From Ustulina deusta (Eukaryota > Ascomycota > Sordariomycetes > Xylariales > Xylariaceae): DNA of 64,000 nucleotides. The position numbers and the translations under genes were made by a program. The stretch is from positions 62,001 to 126,000 of the forward strand of contig JAJNNX010000008.1 in the NCBI GenBank assembly GCA_023159155.1, in the 5' to 3' direction. Every line of letters begins with the position of its first letter. The first letter of the stretch is position 1. The notes under the pieces are model-generated. The model saw nothing but the letters and a program-made list of their open reading frames with translations, was not told the origin of the DNA and made no database searches. This document shows, in pieces, positions 1 to 11,925 of the stretch.

Positions 1-281
1 CTGCACTCGGACTATGACAAGGCTATCTAAATGCTGTGTTCCCTCGTAAAAATATCTTCACCATTCGTTGACACGTACCTCGTTTCTGCTCATGAACGTC
101 TATCCCTGCCTGTAAGGCTCGCTTCCAAAATCATTCGGGCACTATTCATTCCTCACATTCCCTTTCACTTCTTCTCGTATCACCCATAAAGCAAAGAATG
201 TTCTTGGGGTTCTCTAGTTTATAGCACACATCAAGCCCCTTTCCGATAAATGTCACGATAGCGACGAGATGTGTTCGGCTC

Positions 282-3057
282 CTAACCGAACCGAATTCCG
301 CTATTCGGATCCCAAGTTCCACTCGGCGTTTTATTGTTATGTGATGGAGCGGCGCCAGCAACAGAAGAACCGCTCGGGTCAGAGAATTTGAGCGGCATTT
401 CCTGGTTCCAAATGTGCTGCACAGGATTCGCACGCGGTTGTTGCGGCTGCGGAGCAACCGTCTCGCTAGCCGGGGCCCATGACTGAATGTGAGCCTCTGC
501 CGGGTTATGAATTTGCTGCCGCGGCGGAGGCGCGGCTGATTGACCACCATGGTACGAACTTTCGGCCTGGGCTTGTGGCTGTGCTGGGTGTTGATACTTA
601 GAAGCACCATTCCAAGCACCGGTAGAGGTAGGTGGCTGGGCCTGTTCCCGTTGGCCAAGAGACAGATTTCCAAGTGGAGGCATGTTGAGCTCATCCTCAA
701 GCATACGTGCTTCGCGTCTTCGTTCTGTTACAAAGGTCCTAGCACTGTCCCGGAAATTGCCGACAATACGGCTTAGATCGTTATAGAATTTTCGACCAAC
801 CTCGACGTTACTAGTGAGTTCCTTGTATTTGTAATAGGCGTTTTCCAGCTTTTGGAGAGCTTGCTCTCTTTCTCGATTGCCCTTATCGCCTACCATTTTC
901 TTTTGGCTTTCAAATTCGCGGTTTGCTCGAGTAAGATCTGACAACAGCTTCTCTTGTTCGGTGCCCTCCTTTTTCAGCATCTCTAGATCAGGTTCGTATA
1001 GCAAGTCTAGCCGTTTCTCAAAGAAATCCTCAAAGTGTGCTGGCACAATAGCGGTAGCCACCGCCTGGTTACGCTCTAACCGCGCCGTCTCAGCTAATAT
1101 GTCTGATTTGATGTCGTCACCACGAGCCTTCTCAAGGAGGGCATCAGCTTTTCGACGTCGGCGGCTTTCGAGGCGCACAACGTCGTTGCAAATGCTGCGT
1201 AATCGCCCGATAGCTGGTTTCAGTGTCTCTGGAATTTCGGTGCGTCGCGAAGAAGGTACGAAGTCCATAATGCCGCGATCCGAACCCGCTAGAATGGCCA
1301 ATGTGGGCTCAATACTATAGAACTTCTCCCGCACGATCCCATCGCTACTTGCACTATTTGCGAACCAGCCTTCGGCGTCAGCCGCCTGGGTCCATAGCTT
1401 AGCGCCTTGGGCAGGCTCCTTGCGACTCTCTGGACGGGCCCATCGATCTGTGCCGAACTTCATTCGCAGTCGATTATCTTCTTCTTCCTCTGCTCCAAGA
1501 AGTTCACTGCCTTCTTCGAACATTGCCATATCAGTAGCCCGTAGCTTCTCGATATCTGCGAAACTTCTTTGCAATCGGTTTCTTGCGTCGGCTTGCCGGA
1601 TTTCCTCCGCATGTTGAACTAGGGTGCCTGGTAGCCCTAGGGGTTTTTCGAATGCCTGAATAGAGCCAGGAAGATTCAGCGACTCGAGGATCTCGTGAAT
1701 CCTCTCGTTTAGAGTCTCTAGCTCGCCGATAATATTTTGGTTTACCATTCGATCCCTTCGTTCCTCATAGATAGAAACAGCGAGATGGACAGAATAAGGG
1801 ACGAGTTTGGTGAAGAGCGCTGGGCCAAATTCACCCTTGTCGCCTATGTATTCCAGTGGCGTGGCAACCTGTGGTGGGATTCGGGCAACAGCCATGGTGG
1901 CTCTATCGAGGATTCTCAGTTCAGATTTTGGAGTGACAGGGTCTGGAAGAGCATTGCTTAGTATTCAAATCTTCGGCTGTGATGATCAAGGGACATACTT
2001 AGGTAAATCACGTCGTTATCGCGCTCAGCTCTTTTCAAGTGATCTTCTACCCGCCTCTTGAGACTATTCAAATCCTCGATGACTATTTTACTAAGATAGC
2101 TACCTTTGCCTTCCTTCAGGCCTTCCCCGACGCACGCGACCGCGTCTCGGAGCCTTGCGACCTCTTCACCATATTTCCGTTTTTCTAGGCACTCACACGC
2201 GGCTCGATATTGCGCAGCCGCAGCAAAGTGGTGGTGTTTTGCGCTCATGTGGTGAATCCAGCTGCTGCTGATGGCCTCGGAGCCCATAGCTGCCTCGCCT
2301 GCGAGATTGTAAAGATCGGAGACCTTTGCTGCCAGCTTGGCAATAGATGCATCCTTGTAGCGGTCCATAACGGCTTTGTGCCAGAAGCATTCTTGCGATT
2401 GGGCTAGCTGCAGCTGTATGAGCGATTCGAGGGAGTGTTCGTCCATATCGTCGGGCGGCGTGGTCCTCAGCTCGGGTATGATGTCGTTCTTCAAGTGGGC
2501 GAGGACGCCAGCAGCCTGGTTGAAGTAGCTCGCTGCGGCCTTGAGGCCGTCCGTGTCGTTGCGGTTGCTGCTGATGGCCAACTGCGAGTAGAGGGCGGCC
2601 AGGTTGTATATAACGTTGGCTCGCTCGAACTGGAGGTTGTTGTGGACGACGGGTCGGTCGATGTTGTATCCCAGAGAAGGATACCAGGTAAAGTCGGCGC
2701 CTATCTGTCTCGCCGCGCCATTGTGTTAGCCCCCAACTCGCCGCAGGCGCCTGGCGTGTGGCTCAAGAAAGCGGCTTGGGAGAGAGAGGGGAGACGCACA
2801 TCGATGGGAAACTTCCCAGCAATCCAGACCAGCTGGGCGGCATATGCCTGGAGTTTCTTGATGCCGCTCGGATGAGGCTCGCGCACATGGACAGCGTCCC
2901 GCCGCAACGCATCGATGACGTCGAGATCCTGACGGAACATGTCCGGGTGCTGGTCGTATTTGGTGGATATGTACTGTTTGATGGCCGAGGACAGCGACAG
3001 CTGGGTTCCCTTGCGGAACGGCACCGCCAGGATGCCGTTGCTGTTGCTATTCTGCAT
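282..3057 (-). CDS. palA: PalA/Rim20, BRO1-domain pH-signalling scaffold
   Basis: Three exons (3057-2800, 2704-1999, 1942-282) give 874 aa. The introns are 95 nt (GTGCGT..GACAG) and 56 nt (GTATGT, branch TACTAAG, CCAG), and frames join cleanly. The N-terminus (LSLSSAIKQYISTKYDQHP, then DALRRDAVHVREPHPSG) and the ADFTWYPSLGYN stretch are diagnostic of the PalA/Rim20 BRO1 domain, about residues 1-390. A charged coiled-coil V domain follows (about 400-740), then a Pro/Gln-rich tail from about residue 744. In the family, PalA binds Vps32/Snf7 on endosomes and YPXL motifs of PacC/Rim101, linking ambient-alkaline signalling to PacC proteolysis. The length is usual for the family. The start is the first ATG of the conserved block. 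A CTG/TTG-rich microsatellite lies just upstream. BRO1/Vps31 is the other candidate family, but the N-terminal block favours PalA. Confidence 0.93.
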
Positions 3058-3119
3058 GGCGGACGGAAGCGAGAAGATCTCTTCTGCAGGGCAGGCCGGG
3101 TTTACTCGAGTACACAGGA

Positions 3120-3260
3120 GCTATGGGAATGAGTAGGTCGAGCGATGGGACATTCTCGTCGTTCTTGTTCTCGTCCTTCCTGCTCCTGTTCTTGTTCTTG
3201 TTGCTGTTACTGTTGCTGTTACTGTTGCTGTTGCTGTTGCTGTTGCTGTTGTCGTTGGGA
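3120..3260. repeat. TTGCTG/TTACTG microsatellite upstream of palA
   Basis: Between about 3178 and 3255 the plus strand is an imperfect hexamer array of TTGCTG with TTACTG variants, preceded by TTCTTG/TTCTCG variants. It lies within 200 bp of the palA start codon, in the presumed 5'UTR/promoter. It is open in one minus frame only as an Ala-Thr run, which is typical of simple repeat DNA and not of a gene. Confidence 0.8.
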
Positions 3261-4936
3261 CACCGTTCGGACAGTCGGTAAGTTCGATAGCTGTTAGCAG
3301 TGGCGTCAATGTTACTACCTACATGTAGGTCAGTAGGTAGTTGAGTTCAAGGTAGACACAAAGTAGGTACCTAACATGCGTGTTGGGTTGTGTCCATTTG
3401 GTGGGGTAAAGTCCCCCCGCTCAGAAATCCCTGTCTGACGCTATCTAGCCCATCGAGTCAGTTAGGTACCTCAGGTACCTGTGTATCGAGTCAGGTACGG
3501 TACACTGCTAATTAATTGCGCCTGAGGTAATACCCAATGTAGAACCTCACCACACTTGTGTGAACAGGCATTCTGAGCTAGGGATCAGTCTTCATGGTTC
3601 GAGCCACCTAATATCGTGTAAGTACTTACTATTACACAATGCATCCACTCAGACTGCCTACCACCTGATCAGAGTGGCGCCATTAGATGCTGCAGGGTGT
3701 CGCTGGAAAACCCTCTTGGGAAGACGGAGCAAATTCCTTGTCGTGTAGCACCATGATGATAATTGCCCATTTCATGGATGGACCTTGTTCATCACCTACC
3801 ACGGGCCATGGCGATGCACCGGCTCCTCGGTATGCATCGTGGAGGACACTCATTTCCGGGGCTCTGGGATGCAACACTGCACGGAAATGATCAAGTAAAA
3901 TAGGGGGGTTTTCTTGCACGTTCAGTGCTTAGAGCCGCTATCTAAAATATGTACAACTGAAGGGAGAGACAGTTAAGGGATCCTCGTCTCGAGCACTTCG
4001 ATACCGAGGCCAGCTGATTCCCAGACAGTCCACATTGACTAATGTACCAGTTACACAACTCTTCAACTATCATTTTCCGGGTCTGCATTTGACCCCTGTC
4101 TCGATGGTGTCTCATGAATACAAAATCACTAACTTCTATCCCCTCAACTCCCGTAGCCCACATGAACAGGTCTATGATACAAAAAGGATGATGATGAAGA
4201 GAATTGAAGTATGTTGCTCTGGGATTGATGCGTTTCCTCCGCTGAGATACTGGGATATCATCTGATATATTTGATGCCGACAGTCAGGCTGAACGGGGAA
4301 AGAGGGAAACGATGCCGCGGTGTAAATGTTTGAAGCGTCTGAGGATGGTGACCGCCGAACGCCGGGTTCGCTAATGCTCACCAGAACAAAGAGAAGATAA
4401 ACAAACTAGTGGTGCTTGGTATTGTGACGCGATGATGTTGCTGACGAGCCCGTCGAGAAGCAATTGGTAGCGACCAGCAAACGATCGATGATGAAGGGAA
4501 AAGGGCGAAATATATTATGCATTATCGTGTGATGGTTTCGAGAATGAGAGCGGGAATGACCGAGATGTTACTCAGGTATTGCAGCCTCTGTTGGATCGTT
4601 GGAATTGCTGACTGGACACTCAATAACGTCTAGCGGAAATTACTAGGTTATATCAGCCCGGGGATCATACCGGCTTGCAGCTCTTCAAGTCAGCCAACCG
4701 AGTGTCAGTGGCATTCTTAGCACCCAAGAAGACTGTGACACTGGGCCAGGCTAAGAAAAAGCCTTCCGATCGACATTGATCGGGGCGTTGTGCCCTTCAA
4801 CATGCCCCTGCATTCTTCCCACCGACTTTCCCAAGTCTTGTTTCCAAAATAGTAATACCCAAGATGCACCACTAGTTGCGCCGTCATGTAGGTGAATCAT
4901 ATCTCGTGTGGAAATCGCCCGCTGCAGTAGATCTCC
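3261..4936. other. Intergenic region between palA and the GT31-like gene
   Basis: No ORF here resembles a protein. The palA-proximal part (3315-3500) carries several TAGGTAGGT/GGTACCT words. The remainder should hold the palA promoter and the 3' end of the GT31-like transcript. I see no RNA gene. Confidence 0.6.
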
Positions 4937-6583
4937 TTATGGAATCCAGACAAGTTCAATGACACCATCCACTTGGGACATCGCTCGTTCATTCCTGTCC
5001 ACCCAGCGCCAGTCATTCGCCTTGCGCACATATACCTGACGGACGGTGTTGTCGGGGGTCAGAGTCGCTTCTTGGAGATCCCAACTAATCTTACGGCCTG
5101 TCTTCAACAGACTTGGTCGTTGAGGGTCAAATACATAGTCCAGATTCCAACCCTTGTCTTGAGGTGCGGCAGCAAAGGTGCGCTCCATTTGTTGGAGGTT
5201 GAAGTCGACACCTAGGGGGTAATGAACAACACTGAAACCAGTTGAGATGATGAAGTCGTCTGAGGTTTGGAATCGTTGCAAAGTACAGTCTTCACCGCAG
5301 ATGTGCGCAATCTTGGTGTATTCCCAAGGCATAGCGCTGTGCCAGCCGCCGCCCTTGAAGTGGTGAAGAGAGATGGGGCTAAGACCAGCCTCGTAGAAGC
5401 CTGACGGGTCGCCATAAAGATCCAGCTGGTATAGGCCGTGCAGAACAGACAATCGAACATCGGTGTTTTCGTAAATGCACTTGCGCAAGAGAATATCGCC
5501 TTGAGGACCCCAACCGGAGTTAGACTCCTTAATCTTCTCGTCGGTTTTGCATGTCTCATAATCTCGCGCGATTTGTTCAGCCAGCGGGACCGACAAGAAC
5601 ACACCCGCGCCACCGAAGGCTTGTGAGCCGTGGCGATCCACATTGTTAATATCTTCTGACAGCACACCTATATAAAGCTGCTGAGTGGGATCGTAGGCTT
5701 CGAATTTCTGGACGAGCTTGTGTACGCTAGGGAAGAAGGTATCGTCATCGCATGAAACTAGCCACTTCTTACGTTGTCGATCGGGGTGGTTGTAGAGAGT
5801 AGGGATGAGAGTCAAATAGCGGACAGCCATCTCCATGGTTGAGTCGGAATGGTATACATCTACATCGATACCAGCGTTTCGTAGCACAGTTCTCGCATGT
5901 GTGATCTGCTCCTCGGTAGCGTCCAGAAGCAGAAGAATAAGCTTGCCACCATTGGAATGGCCCTTCCCATCAGTCAACCAGTAAATCCATTCATTCACAG
6001 GGCTGGTCTTCTCGCCACTAAATCTCTTAAAGGTAGTCGAGACGCCAAACATGAAGTCGGACAGATTGCCAGTTGAAGGATATGGGGATTCTGGAACGTA
6101 GACATTGAGTGGTTCAACGCATTTCTCATTCCCGTAGTTGGGATTTTGTAGGTCGATGTTCTTGAGCACGTTGCCTGGTAGGAACTCCTGGTCTAGCACG
6201 GTGATAGACTTTCGTTGAACCGGCTTCCGGTTAATCTTTACGTAACGCTTGAAATATTGGAAGCCATCCATCAACTCGTACTTTGCCTTGAGCTGGGCCA
6301 TATAAGCCCCATCAACACTGCAATCCATTTTATGGTCTGAGACAGGAGGGATGTCTAGATCACCGGCTTGCGGGGAATCGCCGAGTGGTTGTTGAGGGAT
6401 ATGGCTCCCCTTGTTGTGTGTCGATGTGGCCTTGATGATTTGTGTGCTCACATTCTCTATTCGTTCCGATTTCCATGTCACCCCTAGAAATATGAGGAGC
6501 ACGACTGCGAAGACAACACATCTCGCAAACGGGTTCCGCATATTGAATAATCGTTGGTGTGAGGATGGCCGGCTGGCTCCCAT
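4937..6583 (-). CDS. GT31/Fringe-like type II membrane glycosyltransferase
   Basis: A single exon of 548 aa. An N-terminal signal anchor (about residues 21-37, CVVFAVVLLIFLGVTW) follows a short basic cytosolic tail, so this is a Golgi/ER type II protein. The catalytic region holds the metal-binding DxD motif (CDDD, about 278-281, in WLVSCDDDTFFPS). After it come QAFGGAGVFLS (about 321-331) and SGWGPQGDILLRKC (about 356-369), the acceptor-side signature of the fungal Fringe-like group (DUF604/GT31). These enzymes transfer sugars from nucleotide donors. The donor and acceptor cannot be read from sequence. The start ATG at 6583 precedes the anchor directly and needs no intron. It is in tandem with palA but 1.9 kb away. 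Confidence 0.85.
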   Translation of the reverse strand: MGASRPSSHQRLFNMRNPFARCVVFAVVLLIFLGVTWKSERIENVSTQIIKATSTHNKGSHIPQQPLGDSPQAGDLDIPPVSDHKMDCSVDGAYMAQLKAKYELMDGFQYFKRYVKINRKPVQRKSITVLDQEFLPGNVLKNIDLQNPNYGNEKCVEPLNVYVPESPYPSTGNLSDFMFGVSTTFKRFSGEKTSPVNEWIYWLTDGKGHSNGGKLILLLLDATEEQITHARTVLRNAGIDVDVYHSDSTMEMAVRYLTLIPTLYNHPDRQRKKWLVSCDDDTFFPSVHKLVQKFEAYDPTQQLYIGVLSEDINNVDRHGSQAFGGAGVFLSVPLAEQIARDYETCKTDEKIKESNSGWGPQGDILLRKCIYENTDVRLSVLHGLYQLDLYGDPSGFYEAGLSPISLHHFKGGGWHSAMPWEYTKIAHICGEDCTLQRFQTSDDFIISTGFSVVHYPLGVDFNLQQMERTFAAAPQDKGWNLDYVFDPQRPSLLKTGRKISWDLQEATLTPDNTVRQVYVRKANDWRWVDRNERAMSQVDGVIELVWIP

Positions 6584-9500
6584 CGTTCTTGTGTGGAGGG
6601 CGTGCCGGAAGTTACAAACTTGTCGACTCCAGCCCGCTTGATGAAATTGCCGGCTCTAATTTCTCTTCTCTACTCGGTGCCGAAATATGTTCAGTCCTTT
6701 GCAGCCCACGAGACGAGTCCGAAAATTGATTTGAATACGGTCATGTAGTGAGGCGAATCGCGAGAAGAACGACGACACAACTACCGGAATTTGTCGTCTT
6801 CGTTTTCCTCTTCGTCAAGTGACAGGGAAAGGGTCGCGCTCCGGAGGGTAACGAATGAACACCTCGATGGCAAAGAGGTCAATGTTGGAAGGCCGGCGAA
6901 CAAAGCACAAAAGCAGAGTACCCAAGCTGACTTTGCCAACAGCGTCAGGTAATGTGGATGGGAGGGAAAGGTCAATGGGTAGAAAAAGAAGGAGAGAAGA
7001 CAAAGGGGGAGCAATACAATACAGCAGCAGGAAGGAGTCCAGCCAACGAAAACCAGAGGAATTTCTCTCATCTGTGGCAGGGGATAAACAGGGGACCCTC
7101 TGCCATCAGATTGGCGGGAAGGCGTGAGGGAGAATCAGGGACGGGATGGATGCCACAAGTACAGTATAGTATAGTATCACAAATAGATAAGGACAAGGTA
7201 CAAATGGTAGACCTGGTCTCCTGGACTTGGATTATTAGTATTGTATTAGTACAGTATTGAGTGATGGCTGGGAGGTCACAATTATTCTGGGCAGTTATCT
7301 AGGCAAGCAGCTTGGACGTGTTGGAGCAGTGGGGACTTTTCTGCCGATTCTGATAGGGGTTTGAATAAATTTGCTGCAGGGGGGGTTGTATTAGCCCGTC
7401 CGATAGGAAATGGAGGGCGTGCAGGACGCGAGTCGCCAACCATGTTCCCTGGCCAGCACCCTGGACACCAGTACTGCACTACTGTAGGTACTCATTACTG
7501 TAGGACGCATATGGAGTGTACGCTATGCGCTTACCTACCTAGGTAATATAGTAGTGTACTTAGTATGTAGCGTGCACTAGTGTAGCGTGTGTACCGGAAC
7601 CCAGCAGCCCACAGGGAAAAGGGGTCATAGTGTTCTTCCTACCTAGCATACCACACTTAGTACAATAGTGTACGCTACGGCTCCTACCTAGGTACCCAGC
7701 TAGTGTCCATTACCCAGTGTCGACGACCTACCTAGCAGAGTGCACCTACTGTGTGTTGTAGGTACTGGAGTATGGTAACAGGACTGTCAACAGGAGGCAT
7801 GTTCGACAAGGCCGACTCACTTTAAACCGGGATTCTGTCTAACATTGATCTGCACCACCATGGACTTCTCATATGACTCTATTGATAGAGTTAGACAAAA
7901 ATATACGCCCTGCTTGATTGGCTAACAATGACAAACTGAATCACGTCTATCCTACTGCGTCTACACAGGCTATACACTAGCCGCCGCCCCCTCCATGTGC
8001 AGTATCGATGCAGGGCGTGTTTAGAGAAAGTTGTGATTTTCGTGAAGAGTGGAAGAGAGCACTCGGCTGCGAGTACTGGTGGGCCGCATCGACACGAGCT
8101 GCTATACATTGGCGGGCGGCACCAAGGTTCAACTCGAACCGCCCAGACTGGGGCCAATCTGGATTCAGCCATTCAGACCACTACGGCTGCATTATGCAAG
8201 CCAGCTGCCATTGATAAAGAGGAAAAAAAAACAAAAAACTGGCAAACAGCGAACGGCACGAGAAACTTTAGTACCTTACTGTTGATGCTGAAATGCTGAA
8301 AAAGCTGCCGCGTGTATAGGTAAGTTTGACACCCATGTCAAAGAGTATCCGGGCACGCAGCAACTAGTTTCTGTAATATTTCGGGCTATGCTGTAAGCTT
8401 GATGTCATGTGCGAAAACGGTTGAGATATTCTCGGTCATATCTATGATACTAGATACTAAATCTAGGTACTGTATGCTCAGGCTCGAATGTTATCGTGAG
8501 GGATACGAGATCAGATCGTAGGACAAGTTTTCTTTCTTTCTTTCTTTTTCAATGTCTCCCGCTCCAAACACGGCGGCTGCAGCGCATGCACATTGTAGAT
8601 AGGTAAAGTAAGTTCGGACCGCGTACAGTAGCATGTGATGCACGAGTAATGAATGAATGGTTGAATGGCAGTCATTTTCCCTCTTACAGCACGTAGTGTA
8701 CAACTATCTATAGATCGTGCCCAGTCAGTAATCAGGAATGGTACGCGTCACCATAGTGTACACTATGTGATCAACTAGAAAGGGTCCACAAGCGCTGTTG
8801 GATGCAATTTTCAGATAGCGAGTGGCGGTCACCAACTCGGGATTTCTAGGTGCACAGCATGTTATGCACTGTGCCTTTGAATACCTAGGTACTTAAAGTG
8901 CTTACAACGGTTACCAGAGTTCCTTGCTGCACTCTGGTGTAGTCAGATAGTGTAGGGGCATTTGTAAAGCGAACCTCGAAAAACAAGTACAATGTAAGAG
9001 TACAGTTGACGGGTTGGATGCCCTCATTGCCAAAGCAGATAAAGCAGGAAAGCAAGCCCCAATCAGATTCAGATGTGTCTAGGACATACGCAGTAGTGGC
9101 GCCATTGCTGTCTGGTGCCTTGTGTCTTTCAAATTCGTATCGCTGTCAGGTGTAGAGACTGGTCCCGACAACATCGAATTCTTCTTTTTTTCTAGACGAG
9201 CCAGTGGATTTCTGGGGCAAGAGAATCATGCAACCGAACCGATTAAGTATACCGACAATATGATAAATGCGAAATCGAGCCCCATGAATATCCTGGGTGT
9301 CTGCAATTGCAAGTATTTAAATATGTGTGAACCGCAGTATCTCGACGACATCTGGAGGAGAACGAAGCCTCTATATAGTGGAGGCAAGGTCCCTTTGTGG
9401 CTTGTAAAAAGGTACCTTTGATGTACCTTGAAGCCTCTGTAAGGCTACTTACCAAGGTAGGTAGGTACGGGTTGACGAAAAGAAGATAGATAGAAAAAAG

Positions 9501-11514
9501 AAATCAACCGACCTTATTGGCAACGGCTATATAGTATCTGTCTGCTACCATACTACCTGGTGAAGGCATTCGAAGCATCCTGATCTGTACCTAACACAAT
9601 ATCTGGGCTTCCAGCACGTTTTTTATCCACAGTAGGTAATGGCCTTGAGTGCATTTCTCTGCACTATATACCTCTCTACTATACACTATGTACACTGCCT
9701 GCTTTAATCCTTGATATTTACTATCTTGAATTTGAACTCGGTACAATGCAGATGGTCTTGTGCACTAGATAGTACAAGTAGGTATCTACACTACACCTGC
9801 AGGTCTTGTAGGTGGCTTGGCAATCTGCATCTCATCTGCGGTAGCTCCCTCGCCTAAACCCAATCCATGACGCCTAATGATGATTAAAATAAGACAGCTG
9901 AAATTGCCAGGTTGTCCTCCGACGACATCATTCATGTACCAGTAGTGAACCAGAATCTCGAGAAGAAAAAAAAAGGCCGGCTCCTATCTAGTGTAGACTA
10001 ATAACATCGGATATGATAGACTAGTCCATGAGTAGGTTAAATAAATACTTCGACTGCCCATAGGACACCAGCCCATCTCCGCGACTGTTCACGATACCTG
10101 CATTACAGTAAGTTGTTCCGAATTTATTTGTATACGCCATACACTGGGCAAGTGAGATATCTAGCTGTGACATGATATGCTTGACATATAGACCTATCTC
10201 GGAATCAACTCATTGCGTCGATGTGGTGTACCCGCAGGAATAATAGCCGAGCCATATCATTGCCATCGCCTACCTACCTATTCTCGTATCAGACGTGGGC
10301 AGTATTTCGGCTATATCCCGAGATGGCGTGAAATCAACGCTGGATGTACGTAGCTACACTATTTTACACCTGATAGAGAGGTGTGAGGGGGAAATGTATA
10401 CGGCACTACTACCTAAGGAGGTAGTATAAATTGTATCGAAGCTAACAGCACCTAGAATACCAGGTATGGTGTACATATTCAGGTGACTATTGCGTAGTCC
10501 CAGAGGCTGAGCGACTTGGACCGAGCTCAACTCAAGACATAGCTAATCTATATGATGCAGTCTATTAAAGTCTCTCGCGCTCATCCAACATCTCCGTCCG
10601 GTCGATCAATGGCGGAGCGATCCCGACATTCTCTTCTTTCGTGATCGGCCTGGTGCATGACTGGAATGAAGAGCACCGCCGACGTGGTTCCGGAAGGTGG
10701 GATCCGTTTCCGAACGGGAGGATCGATGCCCCCTTTCCGTCGACAACAACCCTCTCCCTTCCCTTTCGCCTCTATACATCCGTACACAATGGCGACAGCG
10801 ATAGCGGGCAGTTGTGGCGGGCATGTACGTGGAGAACACGTGTGCGATGCACTTCTTTCCCTGTTAAGGCAAGTCCTCCAGACCAGAAAAGAACTGACGA
10901 TCAGCAACGCTGGTGTTTGGGATTTGAAACAGACATCATGTAGCTACACACGCATACCAATGATACCATACCGAATGTTGTCAACGGCTGACTACAGTGA
11001 ATTGGTGCTAGCTGCGCTTGCGCAAACCGCCTACGCTACACTGGACATACTGACAGCAAACGATCGACTCTCCCTTGCCTCCTCGCAGAACCCCCACAGT
11101 AGTTACAGTAGGTGGTGTAGCGGCTTACTAATACCTCCTTACTTTTGTCCTTACTGTAGAGTAGGTACCTCAGTGAGGTCATACTATCTACTACCTAGGT
11201 AGGTACCCAGGTAGGTCGGTATACTCATACAGCAGTGCAGATTATAGGTTATAGATTACAGATACATTATACATAATGCCACCGCCAACTTGACTAATAC
11301 CTAGACATTTCCTATAGGCGTCTTATAGCAGAACCCATACTCCTAGACAGGGTAACTATTGTCGAATCCGGGTAGCTGAGGCTGAGATTACAAAGAAGCA
11401 TGGTTATTACTTTCAGTAAGTTACAAACATCAGCACTGCTCGAGATAGTGTGCCTACTCCTATTTCAGCCCTTCTACCCCACTGATCAGCAATGGTTATC
11501 CAGAGTCTACACAT
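6584..11514. other. Long gene-free region, left part
   Basis: About 5 kb with no supportable gene. The ORFs present are short (up to about 180 codons) and show no domain-like composition. The region is rich in TAGGTA/GGTACC words (7485-7770, 9455-9475, 11100-11222) and has homopolymer and TTTC runs (8530-8550). The first few hundred bases should contain the promoter of the GT31-like gene. Confidence 0.6.
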
Positions 11515-11925
11515 AAACTGAGGGTAGCCCACCCCTGTTGACCTGAGGGTACCCGTGCTTTTTTTAAGTAACTAGTGCTCCACAGAGTACTTTTCGTATA
11601 ATCGATTAGAAACGCACGTTTAAATACATAAAATGTTTACAGCTAAGTTAATATATATAACATATTTTATATAACAAGTAAAAAAAAAATACTCTAAGGT
11701 AAATTGTTGTTTTTAAAAAGGAAAAAAAATAAATATATATAATTATAAGTAAGTTTGTATTAAAATAAATATGCAAGTATAAATTTTTATACAAATTATA
11801 TAAATTATAAATATATATTTAAAGGTATATTCTAATCGATTGTATGAAAAGTACTCTGTAGGGCACTGGTACATAAAAAAAGCACGGGTACCCTCAGGTC
11901 AACAGGGGTGGGCTACCCTCAGTTT
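11515..11925. mobile_element. Foldback/MITE-like element with about 95-bp terminal inverted repeats
   Basis: Positions 11515-11610 are repeated in inverted orientation at 11831-11925 with few mismatches. Both ends start AAACTGAGGGTAGCCCACCC and run through GTTGACCTGAGGGTACCCGTGC to ATCGATTAGA. The 220-bp centre is extremely AT-rich and non-coding. Weaker inverted similarity continues inward, differing mainly by C/T and G/A changes. No clear target-site duplication is visible. This is the structure of a non-autonomous DNA transposon (MITE/foldback). The superfamily is not assignable. Confidence 0.85.

Noticed and set aside
146..700. 184-codon minus frame overlapping the palA 3' end
   Set aside because: Same strand but a different frame of a clear coding exon; composition is not protein-like.
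3592..3602. GGTTCGAGCC word resembling a tRNA B box
   Set aside because: No A box, acceptor stem or cloverleaf can be built around it.
10657..11202. 181-codon plus frame in the gene desert
   Set aside because: No motif, overlaps another 100-codon frame, and ends in TAGGTA repeat words.
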